Notes under the pieces: model-generated
The model's input: only the letters and a program-made list of their open reading frames with translations
What the model was told of the DNA's origin: nothing
Database searches by the model: none
Position numbers and translations under genes: made by a program
Assembly: GCA_963662705.2 (NCBI GenBank)
Contig: OY759767.1
Location: 4,402,001 to 4,466,000, forward strand
Source of the DNA: JAPPHA01 sp963662705
GTDB lineage: Bacteria > Pseudomonadota > Alphaproteobacteria > Rhodobacterales > Rhodobacteraceae
DNA length: 64,000 nucleotides
Reading direction: 5' to 3'
In this document: piece by piece, positions 50,142-59,111 of the stretch
How the letters are laid out: the number at the start of each line of letters is the position of its first letter
Position numbering within the stretch: position 1 is the first letter of the stretch

Positions 50142-50889
50142 TGGCCGCAGCCCGGCCAAAGTAGGCCTCGATCACCGCTGGCAGTGCGAAGACTTCGCCA
50201 GGGGAGCCATCGGCGATCAAACGACCCGCGTGCAGGACACAGACTCGCGTGCAGACATGCACGATCAGCTCCATCTTGTGTTCAATGACGATACAGGTCC
50301 GGTTCGGGGCCACGCAATCGGCGATCAGCCGGGCCATGTCCTCGGATTCCGCGGGCGTCATTCCTCCGGCTGGTTCATCCAGGAACACCAGCTCGGGATC
50401 GCGCGCAAGGATCCGTGCGATTTCAAGGCGCCGCAACTGGGGCAGGGGAAGGGAGTTGGCCAGGCGGTCCCGCACGTCCTGAAGACCGACCTGCGCGAGG
50501 GCCCATTCGGCTTTCCGCCGCTGGTTTCGCGCGTTTTGCCGATCGGCAGGCAGAATTCGGAAGAACCCGTTGCCGGGCATTCCGTACTGGGCTGCCTCGA
50601 CGTTTCCAAGCACGGTCATCCGCGGAAACAGGCGAAGGTTCTGAAACGTGCGCGCGATTCCCATCCGGGAAACGCGATGGGGTTCATCGTTGGTGATGTC
50701 CGCGCCCTGAAACAGGACCCGGCCACCGTCCAGCCCATACATGGCGGTGACCACGTTGACCAGGGTCGACTTGCCCGAACCGTTCGGCCCGATCAGTCCG
50801 ACGGTTTCGTCTTGGCCGAAGAAAGTGGTTATTCCGGAGAGCGCCCGGAGTTCGCCGAACCGTTTTTCGACCGACATTAAGTTCAACAT
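50134..50889 (-). CDS. livG: ABC transporter ATPase LivG (set 2)
   Basis: A 251-residue ATPase with Walker A GPNGSGKS, the LivG-type segment RMGIARTFQNLRLFPRMTVL and Walker B LVFLDEPAGGM. The signature is the degenerate SLPLPQLRRLEIAR seen in LivG proteins. CIVIEHKMELI ends the core. It partners LivF set 2. Confidence 0.92.
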   Translation of the reverse strand: MLNLMSVEKRFGELRALSGITTFFGQDETVGLIGPNGSGKSTLVNVVTAMYGLDGGRVLFQGADITNDEPHRVSRMGIARTFQNLRLFPRMTVLGNVEAAQYGMPGNGFFRILPADRQNARNQRRKAEWALAQVGLQDVRDRLANSLPLPQLRRLEIARILARDPELVFLDEPAGGMTPAESEDMARLIADCVAPNRTCIVIEHKMELIVHVCTRVCVLHAGRLIADGSPGEVFALPAVIEAYFGRAAANA

Positions 50890-50890
50890 G

Positions 50891-51784
50891 TCATCGGCGC
50901 CTCAGCCAGCGCTTGATGCGGTGGATGCGCACCTCGTCCAGGATGCCGCGCGGCATGATGATCAGCAGAAGCGCAACCAGGCCACCGAAAGCAATCATGC
51001 GGTAACCCTGGATGGCACGGATCCCCTCTAGGAAGCCGATGTCCAGTACGACGCCGATCAACGGGCCGAGGGCAGTGCCCAATCCGCCGATCAGGCCATA
51101 GGCCAGGCCGTGGACTCCCAGCATGACGTTGAAGACGTTGGGCTCGATATAGGTTGCAAAATGCGCGTAGAGGCAGCCGCCCAATCCGGCAATCATGCCC
51201 GCGAACACGACCACCAACAGCTTGCAGGACCTGACATCGATGCCCTGGCTTGAGGCAAGCAGAGGATCCTGGCCGATCATCCGGATCATGGCGCCCAGGT
51301 TCGAGCGCTCAACCAACAGCAGGACCGCGAGGACGACTCCAAGCAGGCCGTAAATGATGAACATGTACTGGAGGGTCGTGATGTCGTGCTCGAATATCCA
51401 TCGGATGTCGCCAAATCCCTCGGCACCGGCGGGGCCGACCGGTTCGCCTTCGATCTCCACCTGGACATGGACGGAATTGAGGCCGAGGCGGATCATTTCG
51501 GCGAAGCACAGGGTCGCGATCGCAAAGTAGAGTCCGCGCAACCGAAGCGTAAGCGCACCAATTGCGAGCGCGGCAAGCGCGGCTGCGCATGAACCCAGGA
51601 CAAGGGCGAGTCCGAACGGCCACCCCCACATCGCCGTTGCCACCCCCGACATGTACGCGCCGATGCCGAAGTAGGCCTGTTGTCCGAAGGAGATTTCTCC
51701 GGACACCAGAATCACGTAAGCTGACAAGGCGACAAATGCGATCATGCCCATGTTCGAGGCGACGCTGACCGCATATTCGCTCAA
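50891..51784 (-). CDS. livM: ABC transporter permease LivM (set 2)
   Basis: A 297-residue inner-membrane permease with about eight helices. LivM marks are GEISFGQQAYFGIGAYMSGV, LRLRGLYFAIATLCFAEMIR and the EAA-like MIRMIGQDPLLASSQGIDV. The C-terminal GGLGTALGPLIGVVLDI is standard. It lies one base from livG and three from livH. Confidence 0.92.
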   Translation of the reverse strand: MSEYAVSVASNMGMIAFVALSAYVILVSGEISFGQQAYFGIGAYMSGVATAMWGWPFGLALVLGSCAAALAALAIGALTLRLRGLYFAIATLCFAEMIRLGLNSVHVQVEIEGEPVGPAGAEGFGDIRWIFEHDITTLQYMFIIYGLLGVVLAVLLLVERSNLGAMIRMIGQDPLLASSQGIDVRSCKLLVVVFAGMIAGLGGCLYAHFATYIEPNVFNVMLGVHGLAYGLIGGLGTALGPLIGVVLDIGFLEGIRAIQGYRMIAFGGLVALLLIIMPRGILDEVRIHRIKRWLRRR

Positions 51785-51787
51785 CGG

Positions 51788-52687
51788 TCAAATCCTTCTG
51801 AACGCCTGGGCGTACCGGTCGGCGATGCCTTGGCCAAGCAAGCCTCCGGGCCGAAAGATGAGCACGAGGAACAGAACGAGGTACGCGCTCAGATCCTTGA
51901 CGGCGTTGCCCAGGTACCATTGGGCGTGGGCCTCGATCAGACCAAGGAGCAAACCGCCAACGACGGCCCCGGGGATCGACCCCAATCCGCCTAGCATCAT
52001 GGCGATCAGGCCCTTGAACGTCGCCCACAGCCCGAAATACGGAGTGACCTGCTGATCCGCGGCCAGCAGGAGGTACCCGGCGACTCCGCCGATCAGGGAT
52101 GCGAGACCAAATGCCCAAAACGTGATGCGCGCCGGGCTGATACCCATGTAAACGGCGGCCTCGGGGTTTTCCGAGACCGCGCGCAAGGCTAACCCGAAAC
52201 GGGTTCGGTAGAGCAGAATCCGGAGCATGATCAGCACGAAAACCGCGGCGGCCAGCGTCGTCACATGCTCCATGCGAAGAAAATAGGGGCCGATGTCAAA
52301 TCCGCCGATGGTGAACAGTTCGGGATACGGATAGGTGCGCCCGGGCAGCAGGATGGTCGCCACCTCTTCCAGTTGCATCCAGATCACGAAGCTCGAAACC
52401 ATGGATGCAATTGCGGCGTTCTTGCGTATCGACCAGAAGCACAGGCGTTCCACGTACACGCCGACAACAATCGTCCCGGCAATCGTAACAGAGGCAACCA
52501 TCCAGGGTTGCGCCTCAAGCGTGACGAAAACCCAGGTTCCCGCGAATGCTCCCAGCATGATGGACGGGCCATAGGACAGGTTGATCCTGCGCATGACCCC
52601 GAAAACCAGGGTAAAGCCCAGCGCGATCAGCGCATATGCGGAACCGATCGAGAGGCCATCGAGCGTCGTCTGGATGAAATCGATCAC
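51788..52687 (-). CDS. livH: ABC transporter permease LivH (set 2)
   Basis: A 299-residue permease. LivH marks are GSAYALIALGFTLVFGVMRRI near the start, TRFGLALRAVSENPEAAVYM (EAA loop) and IAMMLGGLGSIPGAVVGGLL near the end. Helices are well formed. It forms the channel with LivM set 2. Confidence 0.92.
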   Translation of the reverse strand: MIDFIQTTLDGLSIGSAYALIALGFTLVFGVMRRINLSYGPSIMLGAFAGTWVFVTLEAQPWMVASVTIAGTIVVGVYVERLCFWSIRKNAAIASMVSSFVIWMQLEEVATILLPGRTYPYPELFTIGGFDIGPYFLRMEHVTTLAAAVFVLIMLRILLYRTRFGLALRAVSENPEAAVYMGISPARITFWAFGLASLIGGVAGYLLLAADQQVTPYFGLWATFKGLIAMMLGGLGSIPGAVVGGLLLGLIEAHAQWYLGNAVKDLSAYLVLFLVLIFRPGGLLGQGIADRYAQAFRRI

Positions 52688-52700
52688 GATTCCTCACATG

Positions 52701-53420
52701 TCATGCCGCTTTCGATCCAAGATAGGCGCGCTGAATGACATCATCCTCGCCGATGTCGCCAGGGGCTCCGCTGAATGCCACGCGGCCCTGATCCAGCAGG
52801 TAGAAGTGACTCGCGACCTGGAGCGCCTTGTGGGCATTCTGTTCGACAAGCACGATGGAAACGCCCTCCGCGTTGAGCTGTCGAATGATTGAGAACACCT
52901 CGGAAACGACCAGGGGCGCAAGGCCCAGGGACGGTTCATCCATCATGAGGATTTTCGGCCGCGACATCAGCGCCCTGGCAACTGCCAGCATTTGCTGTTC
53001 ACCGCCGGACAGCGTTCCCGCTGCCTGATCCCGAAGTCTCTCGAGGGCGGGAAACCGAAAATACGCCTTGTCGATATCCTCGAGAACCGCCGGACGGTCG
53101 CCCGCCAACCGGCGATAGGCGCCGGCCCTGAGGTTCTCCTCGACCGACATGGCAGGAAAGACCAGCCGGTTCTCAGGGACGAGGGCGATGCCATGCGCGA
53201 GGGCGCGCGGTGCAGTAGTGCCGGTGATCTCCAAACCATTGACCGAAATCGACCCCGACCTTGGCTTGAGGATGCCGGCTATGGAATACATCAGGGTCGT
53301 CTTGCCCGCCCCGTTGGGGCCGAGGATGCAGGTGATCTCTCCCTGTTTCGCCGATAGCGTCACGCCCTTCAACGCTTCGATCGCGCCATAGGCCGTGACG
53401 AGATCCCGGACTTCGAGCAT
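52701..53420 (-). CDS. livF: ABC transporter ATPase LivF (set 1)
   Basis: A 239-residue ATPase with Walker A GPNGAGKT, signature LSGGEQQML, Walker B ILMMDEP and the LivF-typical VLVEQNAHKAL. It clearly differs from the LivF of set 2, so the two sets were not made by a recent duplication. Confidence 0.93.
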   Translation of the reverse strand: MLEVRDLVTAYGAIEALKGVTLSAKQGEITCILGPNGAGKTTLMYSIAGILKPRSGSISVNGLEITGTTAPRALAHGIALVPENRLVFPAMSVEENLRAGAYRRLAGDRPAVLEDIDKAYFRFPALERLRDQAAGTLSGGEQQMLAVARALMSRPKILMMDEPSLGLAPLVVSEVFSIIRQLNAEGVSIVLVEQNAHKALQVASHFYLLDQGRVAFSGAPGDIGEDDVIQRAYLGSKAA

Positions 53421-53429
53421 GGTCTTCTC

Positions 53430-54185
53430 CTAGGCCGGTTCGGAGTCCGGCGAACCGAGATAGGCTTCCCGTACCGCCATGTTGTCCTGGATTTCTCCTG
53501 GAGTACCGAGGGCAATCAGCTTGCCGAAGTTCAAAACCGCAATCCGATCGGTCACGCCCATGACCAGTTCCATGACATGTTCGACGAGCAGCACCGTGAT
53601 CCCTTCTTGCCTGAGGGCAAGGATACGTTGCCTGAGGTCTTCCACTTCCCCGCGGTTCATTCCCGCAGCCGGTTCGTCGAGAAGAATGAGGTCCGGCCGG
53701 GCCGCTACTGCGCGGGCAAGCTCAAGGCGGCGCTGCTCTCCGAACGCGAGGTTTTTCGCGAGGTCGTTCGCCCGGCCCGCAAGGTCTGCAAACGCCAGGA
53801 TTTCTTCTATGGCTTCACGGGTCCCGGCAGAGCTGCCGAACCAGTTCCTGATGAACCCGGCTTCCTTGCCCGGTGCGTCCCGCCGCGCGATCCAGACGTT
53901 TTGCCAGACCGTGAGCTCGCCAAAGAGACGGATATTCTGGAACGTCCGGCTGATGCCGGCATTCAGTCGCCTGTGGGGCGGCAACCTGTCCAGGTCCCGC
54001 CCGTCAAAAGTGACCTTGCCGCGGGTTGCGGAAAATACGCCGCAGATCAGGTTCACGGTCGTACTCTTTCCCGAGCCGTTGGGGCCGATGAGGCCAAAGA
54101 TCTCTCCCCGATCGATTTCCAGGGACAGGCCGTCAACCGCGCGCACACCCTCAAAGTGCTTGGAAAGGTCATCCAGTTTCAGCAT
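53430..54185 (-). CDS. livG: ABC transporter ATPase LivG (set 1)
   Basis: A 251-residue ATPase: Walker A GPNGSGKS, NAGISRTFQNIRLFGELTVW, signature-like NLAFGEQRRLELARA and Walker B LILLDEPAAGM. Start ATG 54185 lies inside the last codons of livM. The frame is open further upstream, but that part is not LivG-like. Confidence 0.93.
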   Translation of the reverse strand: MLKLDDLSKHFEGVRAVDGLSLEIDRGEIFGLIGPNGSGKSTTVNLICGVFSATRGKVTFDGRDLDRLPPHRRLNAGISRTFQNIRLFGELTVWQNVWIARRDAPGKEAGFIRNWFGSSAGTREAIEEILAFADLAGRANDLAKNLAFGEQRRLELARAVAARPDLILLDEPAAGMNRGEVEDLRQRILALRQEGITVLLVEHVMELVMGVTDRIAVLNFGKLIALGTPGEIQDNMAVREAYLGSPDSEPA

Positions 54186-54486
54186 GACCGTCCCCGCCGG
54201 GTTTTCTTCCGAGTCCCAATGCCTGCCGAACCCGCAGGACGGCCGAACCGTCAAGCAGGCCCGCCGGCCTGATGTTCATCGCGACGATGATGAGAAGACC
54301 GAAGAGAATATTTCGCCAATCGCCCAGGAACCTCATGCCTTCGATCAGTACGCCCTGGACGAAGATCACGGCAATCAGTGTTCCGAAGACGCTCGAAAGG
54401 CCACCCAGGATCGGGTAGGCCACGGCGAAGGTCGCGAGCAGGACCGAAAAGGTCAGGTGGTCCACATACGTGGCGCTGTGCGCGTA

Positions 54487-54837
54487 CGAGTTGCCATCTG
54501 ACTGATCACCTCCATGTTGCAATTCAGGACGGATTCCGGAAGCGCCCCGCAACCCGTTGACATGATGCTGTTTTCTTCATGTTGCCGCGCTTGAGCGTGA
54601 ATCGCCGGATCCCGGTTTACAACGTGCAACTGCCGGAATGCCCGCGATTGGCTCACATGTTCGCCGGGTCCGGACCCGCCGACCCGGTGCGTCCCCCTCG
54701 CTTGAACGCCGGATCCTTGCCGAAAGCCCGCACGACAGGGGATCCGACGGCGATTCCGCACAGGCAGAGTCGCAAAATCAGCCCCGCAGGCGGGGTTTAC
54801 GTCATGCAACTCCGGGGCCGCAGCCGTGATCGCCGGG
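54487..54837. other. Non-coding left end of the recombinase element
   Basis: No gene is recognised. It is the 3' side of the recombinase gene and contains the left attachment end at 54487. Confidence 0.5.
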
Positions 54838-57024
54838 TCAGCCATCGCCTGCCTCCGGGGTCTCGAAGAGGGGAAGCCGGTCTTCGCCAAGCTGAACATA
54901 CAGTCCCTTGACCGAACCGCGGCGGATGTGCCGGGCCTTCAGCGCACCGGACCGGATCCGCTGCCAGATCACCTGACGGGACACGCCAAGACGTTTCATC
55001 GCCCTGTGAAGCGACACGAAGCCGGCCGGCGGTTCGTCACAGAACTGGCTGCGCAACTCCGGCGTCATGCGGATCCGATAGGGCGCCCCGGATGCCGGTT
55101 GTTCGGCCGGCACGATCCCTGCCCGGATCCAGCGGTAGAGCGTGCCGTCAGTTGTTTGCAGTTCACGGGCCGCTTCGGCCACGCTGAGCAGGGGGGCGTC
55201 GGGATCCCGCCTTTCGGCGCGCCAGGCCGGAATGTCGTTGCGCACCCTCAACTGCCGGACGAGATACGCCGTAAACGCAAGCCCCTTGGCGGTGCGCCGC
55301 CCCTGGCGGTTGAGAATGGTCGCCGTCCGGGCGTCCGGGTAATGCGCGGCCAGCCGGCGGACGAGCGCCACCGTGTCGATATCGTCACGGACCACCGCCG
55401 GAGCCTGGTGCGACGGCAGCTCAAACTCATCCGTCGCGCCCCCGTGCCAACGCACGAGGATCCGAATGACTTTCGCCGTCCCGTCGCGCCAGAGCATGAC
55501 CTCCTCCACCAGGCAGGCCAGAAGACGCTTGCGGTCCCGGGCGGTGACAACGGGAGACTCCCAAAGCCGGGAAAGACGCATGCCCAGGGCATTCAGCCGC
55601 GTCAGGGGCGGCGGCTCGGGACTGTCCCGCTGCGCCTGCTCCAGGGCGTCCCGGGCCGCGGCCAGGGCCTCCAGGGCCCGGTTCCAGTCGCGTTCGAGCG
55701 TATCGGCGACCAGGCGATTGTCGGGGTCCACCTTCCAATAGCGGCGTTCCGCAAGCGAGGCTTCATAGTTGCAGCGGTCAACGTCCAGCTGCAGCGTCCG
55801 ATGCGCCTCCTGGTCTTTTTGCTGCTGCTGCCTGAACGCTTCGGCCGCCGCCTCGATACCGGATGCCGAAACCGCTTCAAGGAATGTGTCGCCAATCAGG
55901 GCATCGATGCGCTTGCCGCCGACCGTCATGCACGACCGTCGGCCGGAGTCTCCGTTGCGTGGCGCGCAGATATAGGACCACGCCTTGCCGTAGGCAACGC
56001 TCATGGCGCGGCCGCAGTGACCGCAGACCACGCGACCCTGCAGCAGCGCCTTGCCTTCCCGCTCCGCGCCCCCTGTTCCCGATGTCGTCGAGTTCGCCGT
56101 AAGCTGGTCCTGGATCTCAAGCCAGACCGGCCAGGGGACGTAACCCTCGTGATGATCCTTGATCAGGACATGCCAGTCCTCCGGTCCGACCTTGCGGATG
56201 ATGCGCCGGACCTGGTTGTCGTCACCCAATACCCGCTCCGTCCGCTGGCGCCCGTAGACATAGGCGCCCCCCATGGCCGGATTGCGGAGAATCGAATAAA
56301 CGCGCTCGTAGCGGGTTTCGCTCCACACGACGGTGTCGCTGCCCGATTTACGGCTGGGAAGCCGGACCCCCTCATCCCGAAGCGCCTGAATCGCCTGGTG
56401 TGCCGAGCCGTGCGCCAGGAAACCGGAAAACACCCGGTCGATCGCATGCCGGACCTGCAGGTCCGGATCCTTGAGCAGCGAAGTCCCCTCCAGCACGTAT
56501 CCGATCGGAATGTGGTGATACAATTCGCCGCGGGCGGCCTTGTTCCGGATGCCGCCCTGCAGGCGCGTCCGGATCAGGAAGGCTTCCGATTCCGAAAGCG
56601 TGCCCTTGATCGAGAGAACGAGATTGTCGTCATGACGCGCCGGGGAATACACCTGTTCCCCTTCAACCAGCAGCGTGTCCGTCATCCGGCACCAGTCGAG
56701 CAATTGAAACCACTCCACCGGATTCCGTGCCAGGCGGCTGACTTCAAGACCGAAGACCGCCCCCACACGACCGCGCGCGACCGCATCGGCAAGCCGCGAA
56801 AAACCGTCGCGTTCGCCCGCAAACGAACCCGAACGGCCCTGGTCCGCATCCACGGTCTCAATCAGGTCGTCGTGCCAGCCCAGGGCGCGCGCCTCGTTGG
56901 CCAGCGCGTACTGGCGCTCCGTGGATTCCCGGTTCGCGATGACCTGCGTCGGCGTCGATTGCCGGATGTAAATCAGGGCACGGCGCTCAAGGTGGCGGGC
57001 CGTGATCTTCTCGCCTGCGCTCAT
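54838..57024 (-). CDS. Large serine recombinase with zinc ribbon and C-terminal HTH domains
   Basis: A 728-residue recombinase. The catalytic domain has RALIYIRQSTPTQV (nucleophile Ser near residue 23), VDADQGRSGSF and FGLEVSRLARNPVEW. The recombinase domain spans about 170-300, a zinc ribbon (CGHCGRAM, later YICAPR and SC) lies near 340-375, and a coiled coil (QQQQKDQEAHRTLQLDVDRC) follows. Unusually, the last 130 residues hold two helix-turn-helix motifs (LSVAEAARELQTTDGTLYRW, then LHRAMKRLGVSRQVIWQRIR). Start ATG 57024 was preferred to the one seven codons upstream. It should integrate and excise this element. Confidence 0.92.
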   Translation of the reverse strand: MSAGEKITARHLERRALIYIRQSTPTQVIANRESTERQYALANEARALGWHDDLIETVDADQGRSGSFAGERDGFSRLADAVARGRVGAVFGLEVSRLARNPVEWFQLLDWCRMTDTLLVEGEQVYSPARHDDNLVLSIKGTLSESEAFLIRTRLQGGIRNKAARGELYHHIPIGYVLEGTSLLKDPDLQVRHAIDRVFSGFLAHGSAHQAIQALRDEGVRLPSRKSGSDTVVWSETRYERVYSILRNPAMGGAYVYGRQRTERVLGDDNQVRRIIRKVGPEDWHVLIKDHHEGYVPWPVWLEIQDQLTANSTTSGTGGAEREGKALLQGRVVCGHCGRAMSVAYGKAWSYICAPRNGDSGRRSCMTVGGKRIDALIGDTFLEAVSASGIEAAAEAFRQQQQKDQEAHRTLQLDVDRCNYEASLAERRYWKVDPDNRLVADTLERDWNRALEALAAARDALEQAQRDSPEPPPLTRLNALGMRLSRLWESPVVTARDRKRLLACLVEEVMLWRDGTAKVIRILVRWHGGATDEFELPSHQAPAVVRDDIDTVALVRRLAAHYPDARTATILNRQGRRTAKGLAFTAYLVRQLRVRNDIPAWRAERRDPDAPLLSVAEAARELQTTDGTLYRWIRAGIVPAEQPASGAPYRIRMTPELRSQFCDEPPAGFVSLHRAMKRLGVSRQVIWQRIRSGALKARHIRRGSVKGLYVQLGEDRLPLFETPEAGDG

Positions 57025-57184
57025 CGTCCATCTCCGCTGCGGCAACCTTCGTCATCAGCCGCGACAGTTGCGTCACAAACGCCGCACGGTTCTCCTGCGG
57101 AATCCTTTGCCACCGCGCCAGACGTTCCTCCCAGGCCAGAAGCGCCAGAAGCGGCGGTTCCCGATCGTGGCCCTGTGATCCCAA
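56987..57184 (-). CDS. Small protein encoded between the DUF5372-like gene and the recombinase
   Basis: About 65 residues from TTG 57184 (EPPLLALLAWEERLARWQRI, then ENRAAFVTQLSRLMTKVAAA), helical and overlapping both neighbours. Small helical proteins often sit at this place in such recombinase elements. Function unknown; start uncertain. Confidence 0.5.
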   Translation of the reverse strand: MGSQGHDREPPLLALLAWEERLARWQRIPQENRAAFVTQLSRLMTKVAAAEMDDERRREDHGPPP

Positions 57185-57341
57185 CCCGATCCTCCAGTGT
57201 CCTGATCCGTTCAAGCAGGGCGAAAAATGCGTCAAGCGTGCCGCGGGTGCAAGCCACCGGGGTCGCGCATCCACCCAGCGTCGTCCAATCCGACGGAATC
57301 CGGAAACGCTGACCGTCCGGCATCTCCACATCCAGGAACAT
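57021..57341 (-). CDS. DUF5372-like protein of the recombinase element
   Basis: A 106-residue product from ATG 57341 (MFLDVEMPDGQRFRIPSDWT, then DAFFALLERIRTLEDRV). Conserved-looking sequence with a HPYD motif (FLKRFKHPYDTLELKIRKV) precedes the ATG in the same frame back to about 57419, where no standard start is present. It resembles the short DUF5372-type proteins found with recombinases of this class. Role unknown. Confidence 0.5.
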   Translation of the reverse strand: MFLDVEMPDGQRFRIPSDWTTLGGCATPVACTRGTLDAFFALLERIRTLEDRVGITGPRSGTAASGASGLGGTSGAVAKDSAGEPCGVCDATVAADDEGCRSGDGR

Positions 57342-58100
57342 GCGGCCGCAGGCGTGCCTGCGAACCTTGCGGATCTTCAGTTCCAGGGTATCGTACGGGT
57401 GCTTGAAACGCTTGAGAAAAACCGGCTCCGACGGCAGGCGCCGGGAAAGCCTTCGAAGTGTATTAGTCTGTTGCCCCTTCGTAGAGTCCGCCGGCCAGGC
57501 CGGCGATGATCCCGCCCCCGGTCATCGCGGCAACCTTCACCGCAACGATGTTGACTCCCGAACTCTGCGCCGCCAGCTCGTCCTCTCCCACTGCGCGAAG
57601 TGTCGCGCCGACACGAACGCGATCGAGCCACCACAACAATGCCATGACGACAACGACGAAGAGCCAGATGAAGAGAACGACGTCCAGGGTATCCCAGCCG
57701 TTTGCGGCGTAGAAACGGATCTCGCGGAATCCCTGCGTCGAGTCGGGGCCCACTTCGACACCGTTCACCATGACCCTCCAGTTCAGGTTGAAGAAGAACA
57801 GGCGGACGATCTCGCTGAAGGCAATCGTGGCAACCACCAGCATCAGGCCCTTGACCCGCAAGGCCGGGAATCCGACCAGGAAGGCGAAAAAGCCGCCAAC
57901 GAGTGCACCGACGAACAGGCCGGGGACAATGTGATACTCGAAAATCACCGTAAGGATGCCTGAGACATAGGCTCCGATGGCGAAGAACCCGACCTGGGCC
58001 AGGCTCAGTTGGCCAGTCAACAGCAAGATGTAGGCCGACAACCCGAGGAGCGTGTGAATGCCGATGGTCTGGAGAAGGCCGAAATAGAATGCCATGGCCT

Positions 58101-58988
58101 TCAATCCCTGTTGATCACCGCGCCGAAAATGCCGCCCGGCCTGAAGACAAGGAAGACAAAGAGCAGGAGGAACACGTAGATGTCTCTCTGATTCACCCCA
58201 AAGAGCAGGAGGAAGAGGTTTTCGAATCCACCCACCGCGAATCCCGCGATAATCGCGCCCGGAATGCTGCCCAGGCCGCCGATCACGGTGACGATCAGTC
58301 CCTTGACGGTAATCGGGATCGTCAGCAACGGTGAGATCACGCCAACCGCGGCCGCGGCCATGCAGCCCGCAAGTCCGCCGAGCACACCCGTCACCACGAA
58401 GGTGATCGCGTTCGTGCGGTGCCCGGCAATGCCGCAAAGTTCAGCCGCGACGGGTTGCTGGGAGACGGCGCGTGTCGCCAGTCCCAGCCGCGTGCGGAAC
58501 AGCACGTACATGAGGACCGCCATTGCGATCAGGCTGGTCACCAGGACAAAGATCAAGTCGCCCCTGAAGCCGTATTCGCCGAACTCTAGGTAGATGTCGT
58601 CCAAGACCGCGGGGAAAGACAACGGCGAACCCGCGGTCGCGTGAATGACAATCTCGTCGATGAAAAAGAGTGCCCCGATCGAGGCCATGAGCGGCGCCAG
58701 CATGTTTGTCGTCGGGATGTACCGAAAGCAGGTCACGTAAACGGCAAACCCGATGACTCCGCTGGCGATCGGGCCGAGAAAAAACGCCAATACGGACGGC
58801 AACCCCGTAAGCGTGATCATGGCGAGGCCGACGTAGGCGCCCGCGATCGCAGAGGCCGCGTAGGCCAGGTTCAACTTGTGCATGGCGCCGAAGATGAGCG
58901 TGAAGCCCAGACCGATCATCGCATAGGTAGACCCGAAAAGCAGTCCATCGATAACGGCTTGCGCGACGTCAATGAAATCAATGCCCAC
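58101..58988 (-). CDS. livH: ABC transporter permease LivH (set 1)
   Basis: A 295-residue permease: GSTYAMIGLGFTLIFGAMHK, then TRLGLATRAVSQQPVAAELC (EAA loop), then GLIVTVIGGLGSIPGAIIAG. It ends five bases before livM of set 1. Intact, but its LivM partner is interrupted. Confidence 0.92.
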   Translation of the reverse strand: MGIDFIDVAQAVIDGLLFGSTYAMIGLGFTLIFGAMHKLNLAYAASAIAGAYVGLAMITLTGLPSVLAFFLGPIASGVIGFAVYVTCFRYIPTTNMLAPLMASIGALFFIDEIVIHATAGSPLSFPAVLDDIYLEFGEYGFRGDLIFVLVTSLIAMAVLMYVLFRTRLGLATRAVSQQPVAAELCGIAGHRTNAITFVVTGVLGGLAGCMAAAAVGVISPLLTIPITVKGLIVTVIGGLGSIPGAIIAGFAVGGFENLFLLLFGVNQRDIYVFLLLFVFLVFRPGGIFGAVINRD

Positions 58989-59072
58989 GGATTCGGTCCT
59001 TACGGGTCAGCGCATGAGAACACCAGGTCAGCACTGGTGTCCGTGCCCATCCATAACATGAAATGTACGGAT

Positions 59073-59104
59073 TGTGGCGGTCAGATCCGTGTCTGACCGC
59101 CACA
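59073..59104. promoter_or_regulatory. Hairpin between the binding-protein gene and livH
   Basis: A perfect 13-bp stem (TGTGGCGGTCAGA, six-base loop, TCTGACCGCCACA) directly after the binding-protein stop. With no T-run it is more likely an mRNA-stabilising or attenuating structure that favours high binding-protein output. Confidence 0.6.
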
Positions 59105-59111
59105 AGGTCAT

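Larger units (their letters stand above)
54484..57483 (-). mobile_element. Large-serine-recombinase element inserted in livM
   Basis: About 3.0 kb flanked by a GTA triplet on each side (54484-54486 and 57481-57483). Terminal sequences are loosely inverted (about GAGTTGCCATCTGACTGAT against GAAGGGGCAACAGACTAAT). It carries three leftward genes: a DUF5372-like protein, a small protein and a large serine recombinase. The exact excision restores livM, so the boundaries are secure to within three bases. Confidence 0.85.
54169..58095 (-). pseudogene. livM: LivM permease (set 1) split by a serine-recombinase element
   Basis: The 5' part (58095-57481) runs from MAFYFGLLQTIGIHTLLGLS to AGLAGGLY. The 3' part (54483-54169) continues AHSATYVDHLTFSVLLATFA to the stop. 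Joining them across the TAC codon gives a normal 309-residue LivM (GGLYAHSATYVDH). As it stands the first part ends after GGLYEGATD in the inserted DNA. The permease pair of set 1 is therefore broken unless the element excises. The insertion also separates livH and the binding protein from the downstream genes. Confidence 0.92.

Noticed and set aside
54826..57312. An 828-codon plus-strand frame opposite the serine recombinase
   Set aside because: It is the antisense shadow of the recombinase gene, whose motifs are unmistakable on the minus strand.
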